A stretch of 64,000 bases of DNA from Geoalkalibacter halelectricus (GCF_025263685.1 NZ_CP092109.1:3535001-3599000), one strand, 5' to 3'; counted from the first letter of the stretch, positions 21,137-29,348 are shown. The notes: generated by a model from the letters alone, not told the origin. Numbers and translations: made by a program.

Positions 21137-22409
21137 GCAGACCGGCGCAAAACAGCAAATCGCCGTGATCGGTGGCGGCGTGGCCGGTATCGTGGCCGCC
21201 TATCTGCTGCAGCAGCAGCATGAGGTGAGCCTGTTTGAGAAAAACGATTATCTGGGCGGCCACACCCATACCATTGAAATCACCGAGGGGCCGGATGCCG
21301 GACTGGCTGTCGATACGGGCTTTATCGTGCTCAACGACGCCACCTATCCGCTGTTCCAGAGATTTCTGGCGCGACTCGGCGTGGCGACCCGGGCAGCGGA
21401 TATGTCCTTTGGCTTTCAGTGCAAACAGAGCGGGCTGGTCTATGCGGGCAACGACCTCAACGGGCTGTTTGCGCAACGCCGCAACCTGATCCGCCCGTCT
21501 TTTTGGGGTTTTCTCTTCGAAATCGCCCGTTTCTGCCGCAAGGCTCAACGAGATCTGGCCGGCAACAGCGTGCCGCAGGTGACTTTGGGCGCTTATCTGC
21601 AACAGGGGCGATTTTCGCCTTACATGGTCGAGAATTATCTCCTGCCCATGGCGGCCGCCATCTGGTCGACGCCGACTCTGCAGGCCGCCGATTTTCCAGC
21701 GGAGGCGTTTCTGCGTTTTTTCAACAACCACGGTCTCTTGTCGTTGCGCAACCGGCCACAGTGGCGAACGGTGGTCGGCGGGAGTTTTTCCTACGTGAAA
21801 GCCTTTCAGCGCGATTTTCGCGGCAAGATCGCGCTGCGGAGCGCCGTGACAAGCGTCACCCGGGAAGCGGAGGCAGTGGTCGTGAGGTTTGCCGATGGCC
21901 GTTCACAAAAATTCGATCAGGTGGTGATGGCGTGTCATGCCGATCAGACGCTGCGTCTGCTGGGCGATCCCAGTGCCGATGAGCGGCGCCTGCTCGCCCC
22001 TTGGCGCTATCAGCTCAACCACACCGTACTACACACCGATATCGGCCTGCTGCCGGAGCGCAAAGCAGCCTGGTCGGCCTGGAATTTTACCCGTGAAACG
22101 GATACAGATGATCGCCGTGAGGTTTTTGTCACCTACTCGATGAACCGGCTGCAGGGTCTCAGCACGCACAAGCATTATTGCGTGACACTCAATCACCGCG
22201 GGGCTTTTGCGCCCGAAACCCTCATCGATACCTTCGAGTATGAGCATCCACAGTACTCTTTTGCCTCCTTGTCCACTCAAGCGGAACTGCCGCAACTCAA
22301 CGGCCGCCGCAACAGCTGGTTTTGCGGCAGCTATTTCGGTTATGGATTTCACGAGGACGCGGTTCGTTCGGCGGTAGAGGTGGCTCGGGGGTTCGGAATC
22401 GACTTATGA
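21129..22409 (+). CDS. FAD-dependent amine-oxidase-like oxidoreductase
   Basis: A 426-residue flavoprotein. The N-terminal dinucleotide fold is IAVIGGGVAGIVAAYLLQQ, followed by LGGHTHTIE and DTGFIVLND, typical of the NAD(P)-binding/amine-oxidase proteins found beside CFA synthases. The C-terminal motif is FCGSYFGYGFHEDAVRSAVEVA. It probably desaturates or oxidises a membrane lipid acyl chain as a partner of the methyltransferase that follows. The start at ATG 21129 overlaps the DUF1295 stop, and its stop overlaps the next ATG. Confidence 0.88.
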   Translation: MTEQTGAKQQIAVIGGGVAGIVAAYLLQQQHEVSLFEKNDYLGGHTHTIEITEGPDAGLAVDTGFIVLNDATYPLFQRFLARLGVATRAADMSFGFQCKQSGLVYAGNDLNGLFAQRRNLIRPSFWGFLFEIARFCRKAQRDLAGNSVPQVTLGAYLQQGRFSPYMVENYLLPMAAAIWSTPTLQAADFPAEAFLRFFNNHGLLSLRNRPQWRTVVGGSFSYVKAFQRDFRGKIALRSAVTSVTREAEAVVVRFADGRSQKFDQVVMACHADQTLRLLGDPSADERRLLAPWRYQLNHTVLHTDIGLLPERKAAWSAWNFTRETDTDDRREVFVTYSMNRLQGLSTHKHYCVTLNHRGAFAPETLIDTFEYEHPQYSFASLSTQAELPQLNGRRNSWFCGSYFGYGFHEDAVRSAVEVARGFGIDL

Positions 22410-24376
22410 ACTCGCTCATCTATCACGGAGAAGTCAGCCATTCGCGGCTGGCGCCGACGCAGCACGGTTTTCGCTATCCGGTGTATTTTTATGCCCTGGA
22501 TCTCGATGAACTGCCCGAATTGGCGCGCCGCAATCCGTTTTTCGGCTATAACCAACTGCGGCCGGTGGCGCTGCATGACCAGGATTACCTGGAGCCGGGC
22601 CGGGCTCCGCTCAGGGAAAAACTCCAGCGGGCCTTGCAGCAGGCCGGGATGGAAGGGGATGTGGCGCGGGTGGTGCTGGTGACGGCCGCGCGCTATTTAA
22701 ATTACGTGTTCAACCCCATCAGCTTTTTCTACTGCTACGACGAATCGCAGCGGTTGCTGTGCGTGCTGGTTCAGGTCAATAACACCTTCGGCGAAATGCA
22801 TCTTTACCTGTTGCGTGATCCCGCGGGCGATGCGGATGAGGGTCGCCTGCGGTTCCAGCATGACAAAGAGTTTCACGTTTCGCCGTTTTTCAGTCGCCAG
22901 GGGCATTATCAGTTTACGCTGAGCGAACCGGGGACGCGTCTGGACAACCAGATTTATTACTATCAGGCGCAAGAGCTGATGTTGGTTGCGCGACTGCAGG
23001 GTGCGGCGCAGGCCCTGACTACCGGCAATCTGCTGCGCACCCTGGCCGCTTATCCGCTCAGTGCCGCCCTCACCATGCCGCGCATTCTCTCCCAGGCCGC
23101 TCGACTTTACTGGCGAAAGAAACTTCCGGTGCACACCCGGCCGGTGCCCGAGCATGCCATGACCGTTCGAACGGTCCCGCCGGGGTGGCTCGATCGCATG
23201 GGACGGATGGTCAGCTTTCGCTATTTTTCCCGGCTTCCCCAGGGTGAATTGTGGATCGACCTGCCCGACGGCAGCCGGCAACGGTTCGGGAAGGTCGATA
23301 CCAAACCCTCAATCCACCTGAAGATTCGAGAAAACCGTTTCTTCCGGCGGGTGCTGCGTTCCGCGGATATCGGATTTGGTGAAGCCTACACCGATGGAGA
23401 CTGGACGACGGATGATCTGCCCGGCTTGCTGACCCTGCTGGCCGCCAACGATGGGGTGATTGACGACCGCAGCATCCTTACGGCAACTCTGGGCCGCGGC
23501 TTCAATTATCTGCGGCATCTGCTGCGGGCCAACACCCTCAAGGGAAGCGCGCGCAATATTCGTGAGCACTACGATCTGAGCAACGATTTTTTCGCCACCT
23601 TTCTCGACCCGAGCATGACCTATTCCTCGGCCCGCTTCGCATCGAACGACGAAACCCTGGAGCAGGCGCAACGCAACAAGCTGCACGCGGTTATGGCCAA
23701 AGCCGAGATTGCCAGCGCGGATCATGTGCTGGAAATCGGTTGTGGCTGGGGCAGCTTCGCTCTTGAAGCGGTTAAACAGACCGGCTGTCGGGTGACCGGT
23801 ATCACCTTGTCCCGGGAGCAACTGCATCTGGCCCGAGAGCGTGTGCGCCAGGCCGGACTTGAGGATCGCATCGATCTGCAGTTGCGAGACTATCGGCATA
23901 TCGAAGGCCGCTATTCGAAAATCGTGTCCATTGAGATGCTTGAAGCCGTTGGTCATGCCGGCCTGAAGAATTTTTTTGCCGTCTGTGATCGCGCATTGCT
24001 GCCGGGCGGCAAAGCGGTGATTCAGGTGATCACCATCGCCGATCGCAAGTATGCCGCCTATCGCTTCAGTTCGGACTGGATCCGCAAGTATATCTTCCCC
24101 GGCGGGCATCTGCCCTCGGTGGGGGCCCTGGCAGGAGCCATTGGGGCTTCATCGCGTCTGAGAATTGAGAGCCTCGAACATTTCGGTCTCGATTACGCTC
24201 GCACCCTGGTGATCTGGCGGCAGACGCTCCTCAAAAAGCGTTCACAACTGCATGCGCTGGGCTACGATGACCATTTTGTGCGGACCTGGGACTATTATTT
24301 TGCCTACTGCCAGGCGGGTTTTGCCGCACACGTGATCGATGTGGCGCATCTGGTGCTGGAAAAGCCGCACGGCTAA
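22406..24376 (+). CDS. DUF1365 - cyclopropane-fatty-acyl-phospholipid synthase fusion
   Basis: A 656-residue two-domain protein. Residues about 1-255 are DUF1365 (SRLAPTQHGFRYPVYFYALDLDE, FNPISFFYCYD, EFHVSPFF). Residues about 290-656 form a CFA synthase-type SAM methyltransferase with NIREHYDLSNDFF, motif I LEIGCGWGSFALEA near residue 440, and GGHLPSV. CFA synthases add a methylene or methyl group to unsaturated acyl chains of phospholipids. The two domains are usually separate neighbouring genes, so a fusion supports their joint action. The gene is coupled to the upstream oxidoreductase (ATGA). Confidence 0.9.
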   Translation: MNSLIYHGEVSHSRLAPTQHGFRYPVYFYALDLDELPELARRNPFFGYNQLRPVALHDQDYLEPGRAPLREKLQRALQQAGMEGDVARVVLVTAARYLNYVFNPISFFYCYDESQRLLCVLVQVNNTFGEMHLYLLRDPAGDADEGRLRFQHDKEFHVSPFFSRQGHYQFTLSEPGTRLDNQIYYYQAQELMLVARLQGAAQALTTGNLLRTLAAYPLSAALTMPRILSQAARLYWRKKLPVHTRPVPEHAMTVRTVPPGWLDRMGRMVSFRYFSRLPQGELWIDLPDGSRQRFGKVDTKPSIHLKIRENRFFRRVLRSADIGFGEAYTDGDWTTDDLPGLLTLLAANDGVIDDRSILTATLGRGFNYLRHLLRANTLKGSARNIREHYDLSNDFFATFLDPSMTYSSARFASNDETLEQAQRNKLHAVMAKAEIASADHVLEIGCGWGSFALEAVKQTGCRVTGITLSREQLHLARERVRQAGLEDRIDLQLRDYRHIEGRYSKIVSIEMLEAVGHAGLKNFFAVCDRALLPGGKAVIQVITIADRKYAAYRFSSDWIRKYIFPGGHLPSVGALAGAIGASSRLRIESLEHFGLDYARTLVIWRQTLLKKRSQLHALGYDDHFVRTWDYYFAYCQAGFAAHVIDVAHLVLEKPHG

Positions 24377-24387
24377 AAGGATGAGGG

Positions 24388-25161
24388 ATGCTGACGGGAA
24401 CGGCGAGCAAACTGCTCAACGTCGCACTTTACCAACTGGGTTGGTGGTTTTGCGTGCTGGGCGCTGCCTGGGGGGCTCCACTGGTCGGCGCCGGCCTGGC
24501 GCTGCTGCCGCTGACGGCTCATCTGCTGCTGGCTGATTCTCCCAAACCGCAAGCCGCTCTGATGTCAGTGGCCTGCCTGATCGGCTTCATCGTCGACAGC
24601 CTTCAGCAACTGTTGGGCGTTATGACCTTCAGGCCCGATTCGTTTGGCTTTCTAGGAGGCTGTCGGACTATCCGGGCCGAAGCGAAAATTTGGATGTTTG
24701 AGTCCGGATTTTGGCTCCTTTGAGAGTGCATAGCCGTAGCTACGTGCCGAAAAGGAGCCGGAATCCGTGCCAAACAGCCGGATTTGCAGCCGGCTCATGG
24801 ATAGTCCGACAGCCTCCTAGGATTGCCCCTGTGGGTTTTCATCATCTGGGCGCAGTTCGCCACCCTGTTTCATTACGCGCTCTTCTGGCTGAGAGGACGC
24901 TACCTCCTCGGAGCGTTTTGTGGACTGCTTGGCGGACCACTGGCCTATTGGAGCGGGGTGCGCCTGGGAGCTGCGGATTTTGGCGCCCATCTGTTGCTCA
25001 GTTTGCTGACACTGGCCCTGGTCTGGGCGCTGGTGACCCCGCTGCTGATTTGGCTGAGTGAAAAAATCGGTGGACGCGAGGGTTATTATCGTTTCGAACC
25101 AACAATGAAAATCTTCAATTTTTTACGCAGGGGCAATTCTTGGGATCGCGCGGACCGATAG
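24388..25161 (+). pseudogene. DUF2878 membrane protein split by a MITE
   Basis: The 5' part (24388-24654) encodes LLNVALYQLGWWFCVLGAAWG...PDSFGFL and the 3' part (from 24821) resumes in the same frame with GLPLWVFIIWAQFATLFHYALFW. Removing 165 bp restores a continuous DUF2878 frame of about 200 residues across the junction GFL-GLPLW. The inserted element introduces a stop at 24721. DUF2878 normally has about 165-170 residues and four or five membrane segments, and it belongs to the same lipid operon. The 3' end overlaps the convergent arsC-like gene. Confidence 0.85.
24656..24816. mobile_element. 161-bp MITE with long terminal inverted repeats
   Basis: The ends GAGGCTGTCGGACTATCC (24656-24673) and its exact complement (24799-24816) flank a short foldback core without a gene; internal arms (about 24710-24726 and 24751-24767) also pair with two mismatches. 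The flanks are CTAG on both sides (24652-24655, 24817-24820), consistent with a CTAG or TA target duplication. It was presumably mobilised by a full-length IS with the same ends located elsewhere. Confidence 0.85.
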
Positions 25162-25519
25162 TTTCCGCCGCGAGACCGATCCAATCATGCACTTCCTGCA
25201 CGTTAAAGCCTGCAAGCCGTGAATTTCCAACCTGCATCAGCGGCCTTACAATCAACAAGGGCTCGGCCACCATCATCTCAAGGGCTTCATGAGGGGGAAT
25301 CCGCGAGGGAACGATTTCGCCCGACTTGATTCGCGGATTGGTGGGATTAAACCACTCAGTAACCGGCCGCTCGCCGAAAAAGCTGCCTAAGATCCTTGCA
25401 GTCCAAGGTTCGGTGAGCAGGTTGCGCACTTCGAGCTGATGCCCTGAAGCCAAAAGAATCTCCTTTTGCCGCGAGTTTCCTTTGCATCCGGGCTTTTCCC
25501 AGAAAATCACTTTGGCCAT
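25115..25519 (-). CDS. ArsC/Spx-fold, nitrogenase-associated-type protein
   Basis: A 134-residue thioredoxin-like ArsC-family protein: VIFWEKPGCKGNSRQKEILLASGHQLEVRNLLTEPWTARIL and EWFNPTNPRIKSGEI. These marks fit the 15-kDa group often annotated as nitrogenase-associated, rather than canonical arsenate reductase. The N-terminal Cys is kept. AAAGGA precedes the ATG. No nif gene is in the window. Its 3' end overlaps the tail of the disrupted DUF2878 gene by 47 bp. Confidence 0.8.
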   Translation of the reverse strand: MAKVIFWEKPGCKGNSRQKEILLASGHQLEVRNLLTEPWTARILGSFFGERPVTEWFNPTNPRIKSGEIVPSRIPPHEALEMMVAEPLLIVRPLMQVGNSRLAGFNVQEVHDWIGLAAETIGPRDPKNCPCVKN

Positions 25520-25621
25520 GGTTGGTCGTTTTTCCTTTCAACTATGCGTCCTCATAGCGGCTATTGAGCAGGAGGCGGAGTTTTGTTTCCGCCTCCTGCA
25601 TAAGCATTGAAAGATTGAGCG

Positions 25622-25873
25622 TTAAGCTGTTTCTTTGCTGCTGTAGGTCCGAATCGATTCGATCTTGCTCCAATCATAGTAACTGTTGATGGAATTGTCT
25701 CCCTCGGTTTCGGTGATGCGCACAAATTCCTCACCGAGAAAAAGTGCCGCCGACTCAAAAATCTTTCCATCGTTGATCTGGATTTTCACTCCTTTGCGAA
25801 GCTTTCTTGAGAGGCTGCCGTGAAGAGGGCTCGATGCGTACTCAAATACTTTTTCCCAGGTTGCTTTCATCAT
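25622..25873 (-). CDS. Small hypothetical protein
   Basis: An 83-residue soluble protein, KATWEKVFEYASSPLHGSL...FLGEEFVRITETEGDNSINSYYDWSKIESIRTY. The C-terminal half looks like a small beta-barrel (Sm-like or PilZ-sized), but I cannot assign a family. A good AGGAG ribosome site lies before the double ATG on the minus strand. Codon use resembles real genes, and the ORF stands alone between two intergenic gaps. Confidence 0.6.
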   Translation of the reverse strand: MMKATWEKVFEYASSPLHGSLSRKLRKGVKIQINDGKIFESAALFLGEEFVRITETEGDNSINSYYDWSKIESIRTYSSKETA

Positions 25874-25946
25874 CTGCTTACTCCTGTCTTGATTGAGGTG
25901 AAAGAGAACGGAATTGGTTATTACTCAACCCCGCAAAACGCAAAAA

Positions 25947-25972
25947 GCCCGGAGAAATAATTTTCTCCGGGC
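25947..25972 (-). terminator. Minus-strand terminator downstream of cheD
   Basis: GCCCGGAGAAA pairs with TTTCTCCGGGC around a short AT loop; on the minus strand it is followed by TTTTTG. Position suits the end of the cheD transcript. Confidence 0.75.
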
Positions 25973-26101
25973 TGCTTTGCCTGACAAGATGACACGTCTT
26001 TGTGTCAGCTTGGAATCATGACAAAAAAAACGATTGCAGTCAACAGATTGCGGTTCTTTATCATCCGCAGAGGGGTAATCGGGACGATCCAGCATCAAGC
26101 A

Positions 26102-26686
26102 TCAATCCCAAAGTTCATTTTCTCTAGATCTTCCTTCTTTCCGTTTTTTCATGCGCTCCAACAGGAGTCGTTCGCGCCGGGCAATGTCGGTTTCTGATGT
26201 TTTTTGGATACGTCGCACCAGAACGGAGAAGTCCTGGGGCAGAAAATAAATGACCCGGCCGTGAATGCCGCCGAGATCTTCAGCGAGAAGAGGGATTTTT
26301 TCGTTTTCCAGGAAGGTGCGAATAAAGCGGCAATTGAGTTCGCCGACACCTGGACTGGTGGCATTGGAAGCAATGATGGTCGCCCCGCCGAAGGCTTTGG
26401 CGCGCAGGTTGCGTTTCTCGGCGCCGAGCTTGAGCATGGCGTTGATGAGCAGTTCCATGGCATGAACGCCGTAACGGCCCGATTCCGTGAACAGCAAAGG
26501 CGTGTTGGTGAGGCTGCGCGTGCCGCACAGGAGAAAATGATTCATGCCGATGACCCTTTTGACCGGATCGTAGAGGCAGGCGGCCACGCAGGAGCCGAGC
26601 AGGGTAGAAAGACAAATAGCTTCGGCCGTAGCGTGATAGTCGCCAGGCAGGATGGAAACAACCTGATCACCAATAAGTTGCCGCAT
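26102..26686 (-). CDS. cheD: Chemoreceptor glutamine deamidase CheD
   Basis: CheD deamidates receptor glutamines and modulates CheC in chemotaxis. Family motifs are ICLSTLLGSCVAACLYDP (with the catalytic Cys and its context) and GGIHGRVIYFLPQDF, with the catalytic His in MNHFLL. From ATG 26686 (MRQLIGDQVVSILPGDYHATA) the product is 194 residues, normal with a slightly long, basic C-terminus (RRERLLLERMKKRKEG). Upstream in-frame starts would give an unlikely 53-residue extension through the intergenic region. No chemotaxis cluster is adjacent. Confidence 0.85.
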   Translation of the reverse strand: MRQLIGDQVVSILPGDYHATAEAICLSTLLGSCVAACLYDPVKRVIGMNHFLLCGTRSLTNTPLLFTESGRYGVHAMELLINAMLKLGAEKRNLRAKAFGGATIIASNATSPGVGELNCRFIRTFLENEKIPLLAEDLGGIHGRVIYFLPQDFSVLVRRIQKTSETDIARRERLLLERMKKRKEGRSRENELWD

Positions 26687-26822
26687 GACAGCCTGACTCT
26701 TAAGCAACGGACAACGGACAACGTACAACGGACCGACTTTAAAAATATGACCACATAAGTCCGCGTTTGGCAAGTTCTTAAAATAATTGCTCGTCAATGG
26801 CGCTTCTGCTAGACTTCCGGCC

Positions 26823-27503
26823 ATGGAAAATCGTGCCGCCATCAAAAAATGTCCATTGTTCGCCGGGGTGACCGACCAGGATCTCGAGCGCCTGGAGGAG
26901 GTTTGCCGTCGCCGGGAGCTGCAAAGGGGTGAGGTTCTTTTTTCCCAGGGTGAGCCGGCCGTGGGCTTTTATGTGGTGACGGAGGGGAAGATCAAAATTT
27001 ACAAGCTCTCGCCCGACGGCAAGGAGCGCATTCTGCATATCGTGCACGAGGGTGAAAGCTTCGCCGAGGCGGCCATCTTCGCTGATGGTTTGTATCCCGC
27101 CTTTGCCGAGTCTTTGAGCCGCTCAGCCGTGCTTTTCTTTCCGAAGAAGGAATTTCTCAATCTTCTTAAGGAGCACTCCCAAATCCCCATCAACATGATT
27201 GCCGGCCTGTCGCGCTTTCTGCGGCAGTTCGCCACGCAGATCGAAGATCTCACCTTTAAGGACGTTCCGGCGCGTCTGGCCCGTTATCTGGTCGAGTTGG
27301 CCGGCGATGAAGCTGAAACCGTGCAACTGCCCATTTCCAAGAGCCAGTTGGCCTCGCGCCTGGGCACGGTCAGCGAAACCCTCTCGCGCACCCTGCGCAA
27401 ACTCTCCGACGACGACCTCATCCGTGTGCGCGGCAAGGATATCGACATCCTCGACCGCGACCGCCTCGAAGACCTCGCTGAAAGCACCCGCGAATCGTTT
27501 TAG
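26823..27503 (+). CDS. Crp/Fnr-family regulator, HcpR-like
   Basis: A 226-residue regulator: a cyclic-nucleotide-binding-like beta-barrel (residues about 10-120, LFSQGEPAVGFYVVTEGKIKIY), a dimer helix, and a winged helix with recognition helix GTVSETLSRTLRKL. The E-x-x-S-R triad equals that of FNR and predicts TTGA-N6-TCAA targets. The cysteine cluster of FNR is absent, so it does not sense O2 by an FNR-type iron-sulfur cluster. HcpR proteins sense NO/nitrosative stress through heme; assignment to HcpR is inferred from the neighbours, a YgbA-like gene and a ferredoxin, both with such boxes. Confidence 0.82.
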   Translation: MENRAAIKKCPLFAGVTDQDLERLEEVCRRRELQRGEVLFSQGEPAVGFYVVTEGKIKIYKLSPDGKERILHIVHEGESFAEAAIFADGLYPAFAESLSRSAVLFFPKKEFLNLLKEHSQIPINMIAGLSRFLRQFATQIEDLTFKDVPARLARYLVELAGDEAETVQLPISKSQLASRLGTVSETLSRTLRKLSDDDLIRVRGKDIDILDRDRLEDLAESTRESF

Positions 27504-27512
27504 ATCTGTTTT

Positions 27513-27605
27513 CACCGCAGAGCTCGCAGAGTTCGCGGAGAATAAATTGGGATGAGAATTTCCCTTTTAAGTTCTTCGCGCTCTTTGCGTTCTCAGCGGT
27601 CAAAT
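27513..27605. repeat. Dispersed 'CCGCAGAG' palindromic repeat, copy 1
   Basis: TTCACCGCAGAGCTCGCAGAG...CTTTGCGTTCTCAGCGGTCAAA forms an imperfect long hairpin. A second copy with the same ends lies at 29050-29153, and decayed arms (CTCAGCGGTAAAA) occur at 52465 and 54461. Confidence 0.7.
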
Positions 27606-27610
27606 GATTT

Positions 27611-27624
27611 TTGATCCCCGTCAA
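27611..27624. promoter_or_regulatory. FNR/HcpR-type box upstream of the ygbA-like gene
   Basis: TTGATCCCCGTCAA is a TTGA-N6-TCAA palindrome centred 42 bp before ATG 27660. It matches the recognition helix of the regulator encoded next door. Confidence 0.6.
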
Positions 27625-27659
27625 AGATTTTTTCTCGCCGTTGTCTTATCCTCCCGTTC

Positions 27660-28034
27660 ATGAACACAGAAATGCGCACATCGGGACTTGATCCCAAGGA
27701 ATGCAAGGATCTGCGGGTGCTGGCGCAGTTTACCGCGGTCTATTGCCGAGTCCACCACGAGGGGCCGCGTGAGCCATTGTCTCCGCGGGAGGAGTGGGGC
27801 ACGAATATCGATCTGTCCAGATTTCAGATGTGTGAAAGCTGTCGGGAGTTTCTGGACTATGCCATCGAGCGGCGGTTGCGCTGTCCGCTGGACCCCAAGC
27901 CGGTCTGCAAGCATTGCAGGATTCACTGCTATCGGCCCGGACACCGCGAGAAGGTGCGCGACGTCATGCGTTTTTCGGGCAAGTACCTGATGAAGCGCGG
28001 GCGTCTTGACCTGCTGTGGCATTATTTTTTTTAA
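27660..28034 (+). CDS. YgbA-like 'nitrous oxide-stimulated promoter' family protein
   Basis: A 124-residue protein of the YgbA family: DLRVLAQFTAVYCRVHH, then CESCREFLDYAIERRLRCP and KPVCKHCRIHCYRPGHREKVRDVMRFSGK. The Cys/His-rich core (C-x2-C, C-x2-C-x3-C) suggests metal binding. In enterobacteria ygbA is induced by nitric oxide and linked to nitrosative-stress recovery. Start choice lies between ATG 27660 and 27672; no clear ribosome site is seen. An FNR-type box precedes it. Confidence 0.85.
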   Translation: MNTEMRTSGLDPKECKDLRVLAQFTAVYCRVHHEGPREPLSPREEWGTNIDLSRFQMCESCREFLDYAIERRLRCPLDPKPVCKHCRIHCYRPGHREKVRDVMRFSGKYLMKRGRLDLLWHYFF

Positions 28035-28046
28035 GAGCTGAGGTGC

Positions 28047-28190
28047 ATGATGATCTGGACGGTGCTTGCCGGTATTTTGCTGTTGTTCTGGACGATGATT
28101 TTCTTGACCGCCTTTTGCCCGCTTCGCGCGGCGCGGCGCCGGCAGGAGGCCAGGCTGATTGCGGCCCTGGAGAAAAACGATAAAAATTGA
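28047..28190 (+). CDS. 47-residue single-pass membrane protein
   Basis: Twelve bases after the YgbA-like stop, GAGCTGAGG and ATG 28047 open a 47-residue frame: MMIWTVLAGILLLFWTMIFLTAFCP followed by a highly basic tail RAARRRQEARL. This gives one transmembrane helix with the tail inside. It is probably co-transcribed with the YgbA-like gene. I know no family for it. Its stop lies inside the next FNR-type box. Confidence 0.6.
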   Translation: MMIWTVLAGILLLFWTMIFLTAFCPLRAARRRQEARLIAALEKNDKN

Positions 28191-28200
28191 TTCCGGTCAA
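28187..28200. promoter_or_regulatory. FNR/HcpR-type box upstream of the ferredoxin gene
   Basis: TTGATTCCGGTCAA, the same TTGA-N6-TCAA form as at 27611. A -10-like CATGAT at 28223-28228 is spaced as expected for activation from -41.5, giving a start of transcription near 28235 and a leader of about 50 bases. Confidence 0.6.
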
Positions 28201-28285
28201 GGTGATCGGCGCTTGAATGCGGCATGATCGGGACAACATAAGGGATTCAGAAACCAACCGATATAAAACTTTCAAGGAGAACTCC

Positions 28286-29032
28286 ATGATTCGTGAAATC
28301 GTAACAATCGACGAGGAAAAATGCGACGGCTGCGGCCTGTGCGTGCCCGCCTGTGCCGAAGGGGCGATTCAGATCGTTGACGGTAAGGCGCGCTTGATCG
28401 CCGACAATCTGTGCGACGGTTTGGGTGCCTGCCTGGGGGATTGCCCGCGCGACGCCATCAAAATCATTCAGCGCGAAGCTGATGCGTTTGACGAGGAGGC
28501 GGTGGACGAACATCTGAAAAAAAGCGGCAAGCCGCCCCTGACGGCCCATGCCCCGGAGTCTCAGGTTAAGCCTCAGGCACACGGCGGTTGTCCCTCGGCA
28601 CGGCTGATGGAGTTTTCTCGCAAGAGCGAACCGCAGACAACCGATGAAGAAGCGGGCGAACGTCCGTCGGAACTGCGCCAGTGGCCTATTCAAATGAATC
28701 TGGTGCCGCCCACCGCGCCCTTTTTCAAGGATGCCGACCTGGTGTTGGCCGCCGATTGCGCGCCCTTTGCCTTTCCGGAATTTCACCGGGATATCCTCAA
28801 AGGTAAGGCGTTGGCCATCGGCTGCCCCAAACTCGACGACGGCAAGGCCTATCTGGAAAAACTCACCGCGATCCTGCGCCACAACGACATCCGCAGCCTG
28901 ACCGTGGTGCACATGGAGGTGCCCTGCTGCACGGGGCTGATCATGCTCGCCCGGCAAGCCGTGGCCGACAGCGGTAAGGACGTGCCCATTGAAACCGTCA
29001 AGGTCGGAATTCAGGGCGATTTGAAGAGTTGA
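28286..29032 (+). CDS. FrdX-like 4Fe-4S ferredoxin with a conserved C-terminal domain
   Basis: A 248-residue protein. Residues 1-75 carry two cluster segments: EKCDGCGLCVPACAEGAI (complete C-x2-C-x2-C-x3-C) and NLCDGLGACLGDCPRDAI, where the second Cys of the motif is replaced, a normal feature of this group. A linker rich in Glu/Pro leads to a C-terminal domain (residues about 140-248) with CAPFAFPEFHRD, GCPKLDD and VPCCTGL, which may bind another metal centre. Relatives are encoded with hybrid-cluster protein as its electron donor; no hcp gene is visible. AAGGAG precedes the ATG. Confidence 0.85.
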   Translation: MIREIVTIDEEKCDGCGLCVPACAEGAIQIVDGKARLIADNLCDGLGACLGDCPRDAIKIIQREADAFDEEAVDEHLKKSGKPPLTAHAPESQVKPQAHGGCPSARLMEFSRKSEPQTTDEEAGERPSELRQWPIQMNLVPPTAPFFKDADLVLAADCAPFAFPEFHRDILKGKALAIGCPKLDDGKAYLEKLTAILRHNDIRSLTVVHMEVPCCTGLIMLARQAVADSGKDVPIETVKVGIQGDLKS

Positions 29033-29049
29033 GAAAGACAGGCAGTTCG

Positions 29050-29153
29050 ATTCACCGCAGAGAGCGCCAAGAACGCTGAGTATGGCTGAGAGAAAAGCAT
29101 AAAAAAATCTCAAAGGTTTTCTCAGTGCCCTTGGCGTTCTCGGCGGTGAATAA
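29050..29153. repeat. Dispersed 'CCGCAGAG' palindromic repeat, copy 2
   Basis: TTCACCGCAGAGAGCGCCAAGAACGC...GGCGTTCTCGGCGGTGAA folds into a long hairpin, and may terminate the ferredoxin transcript. It matches the copy at 27513. The remaining gap to 29349 is AT-rich without a recognisable gene. Confidence 0.7.
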
Positions 29154-29348
29154 GGGTTGAGGATTTTACCAGATCCTGTTCCTCCTGGTAATTCTGTCGC
29201 TTTAAACCCGCTGTTGATTTTCAATTAGTAAAAAAATGTTTTACCTCGCCATTCCTTGTGGTTGACTCTTATTACCCCCCTTGGTATATTTCCGACCTGC
29301 TAAAAAATTTTAGCCTCCCTTAAATCTCTATTTAGATATGGACGATTT

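Noticed and set aside
26687-26845. Longer cheD start at 26845
   Set aside because: It would add 53 residues unlike CheD and run through the intergenic region into the regulator gene.
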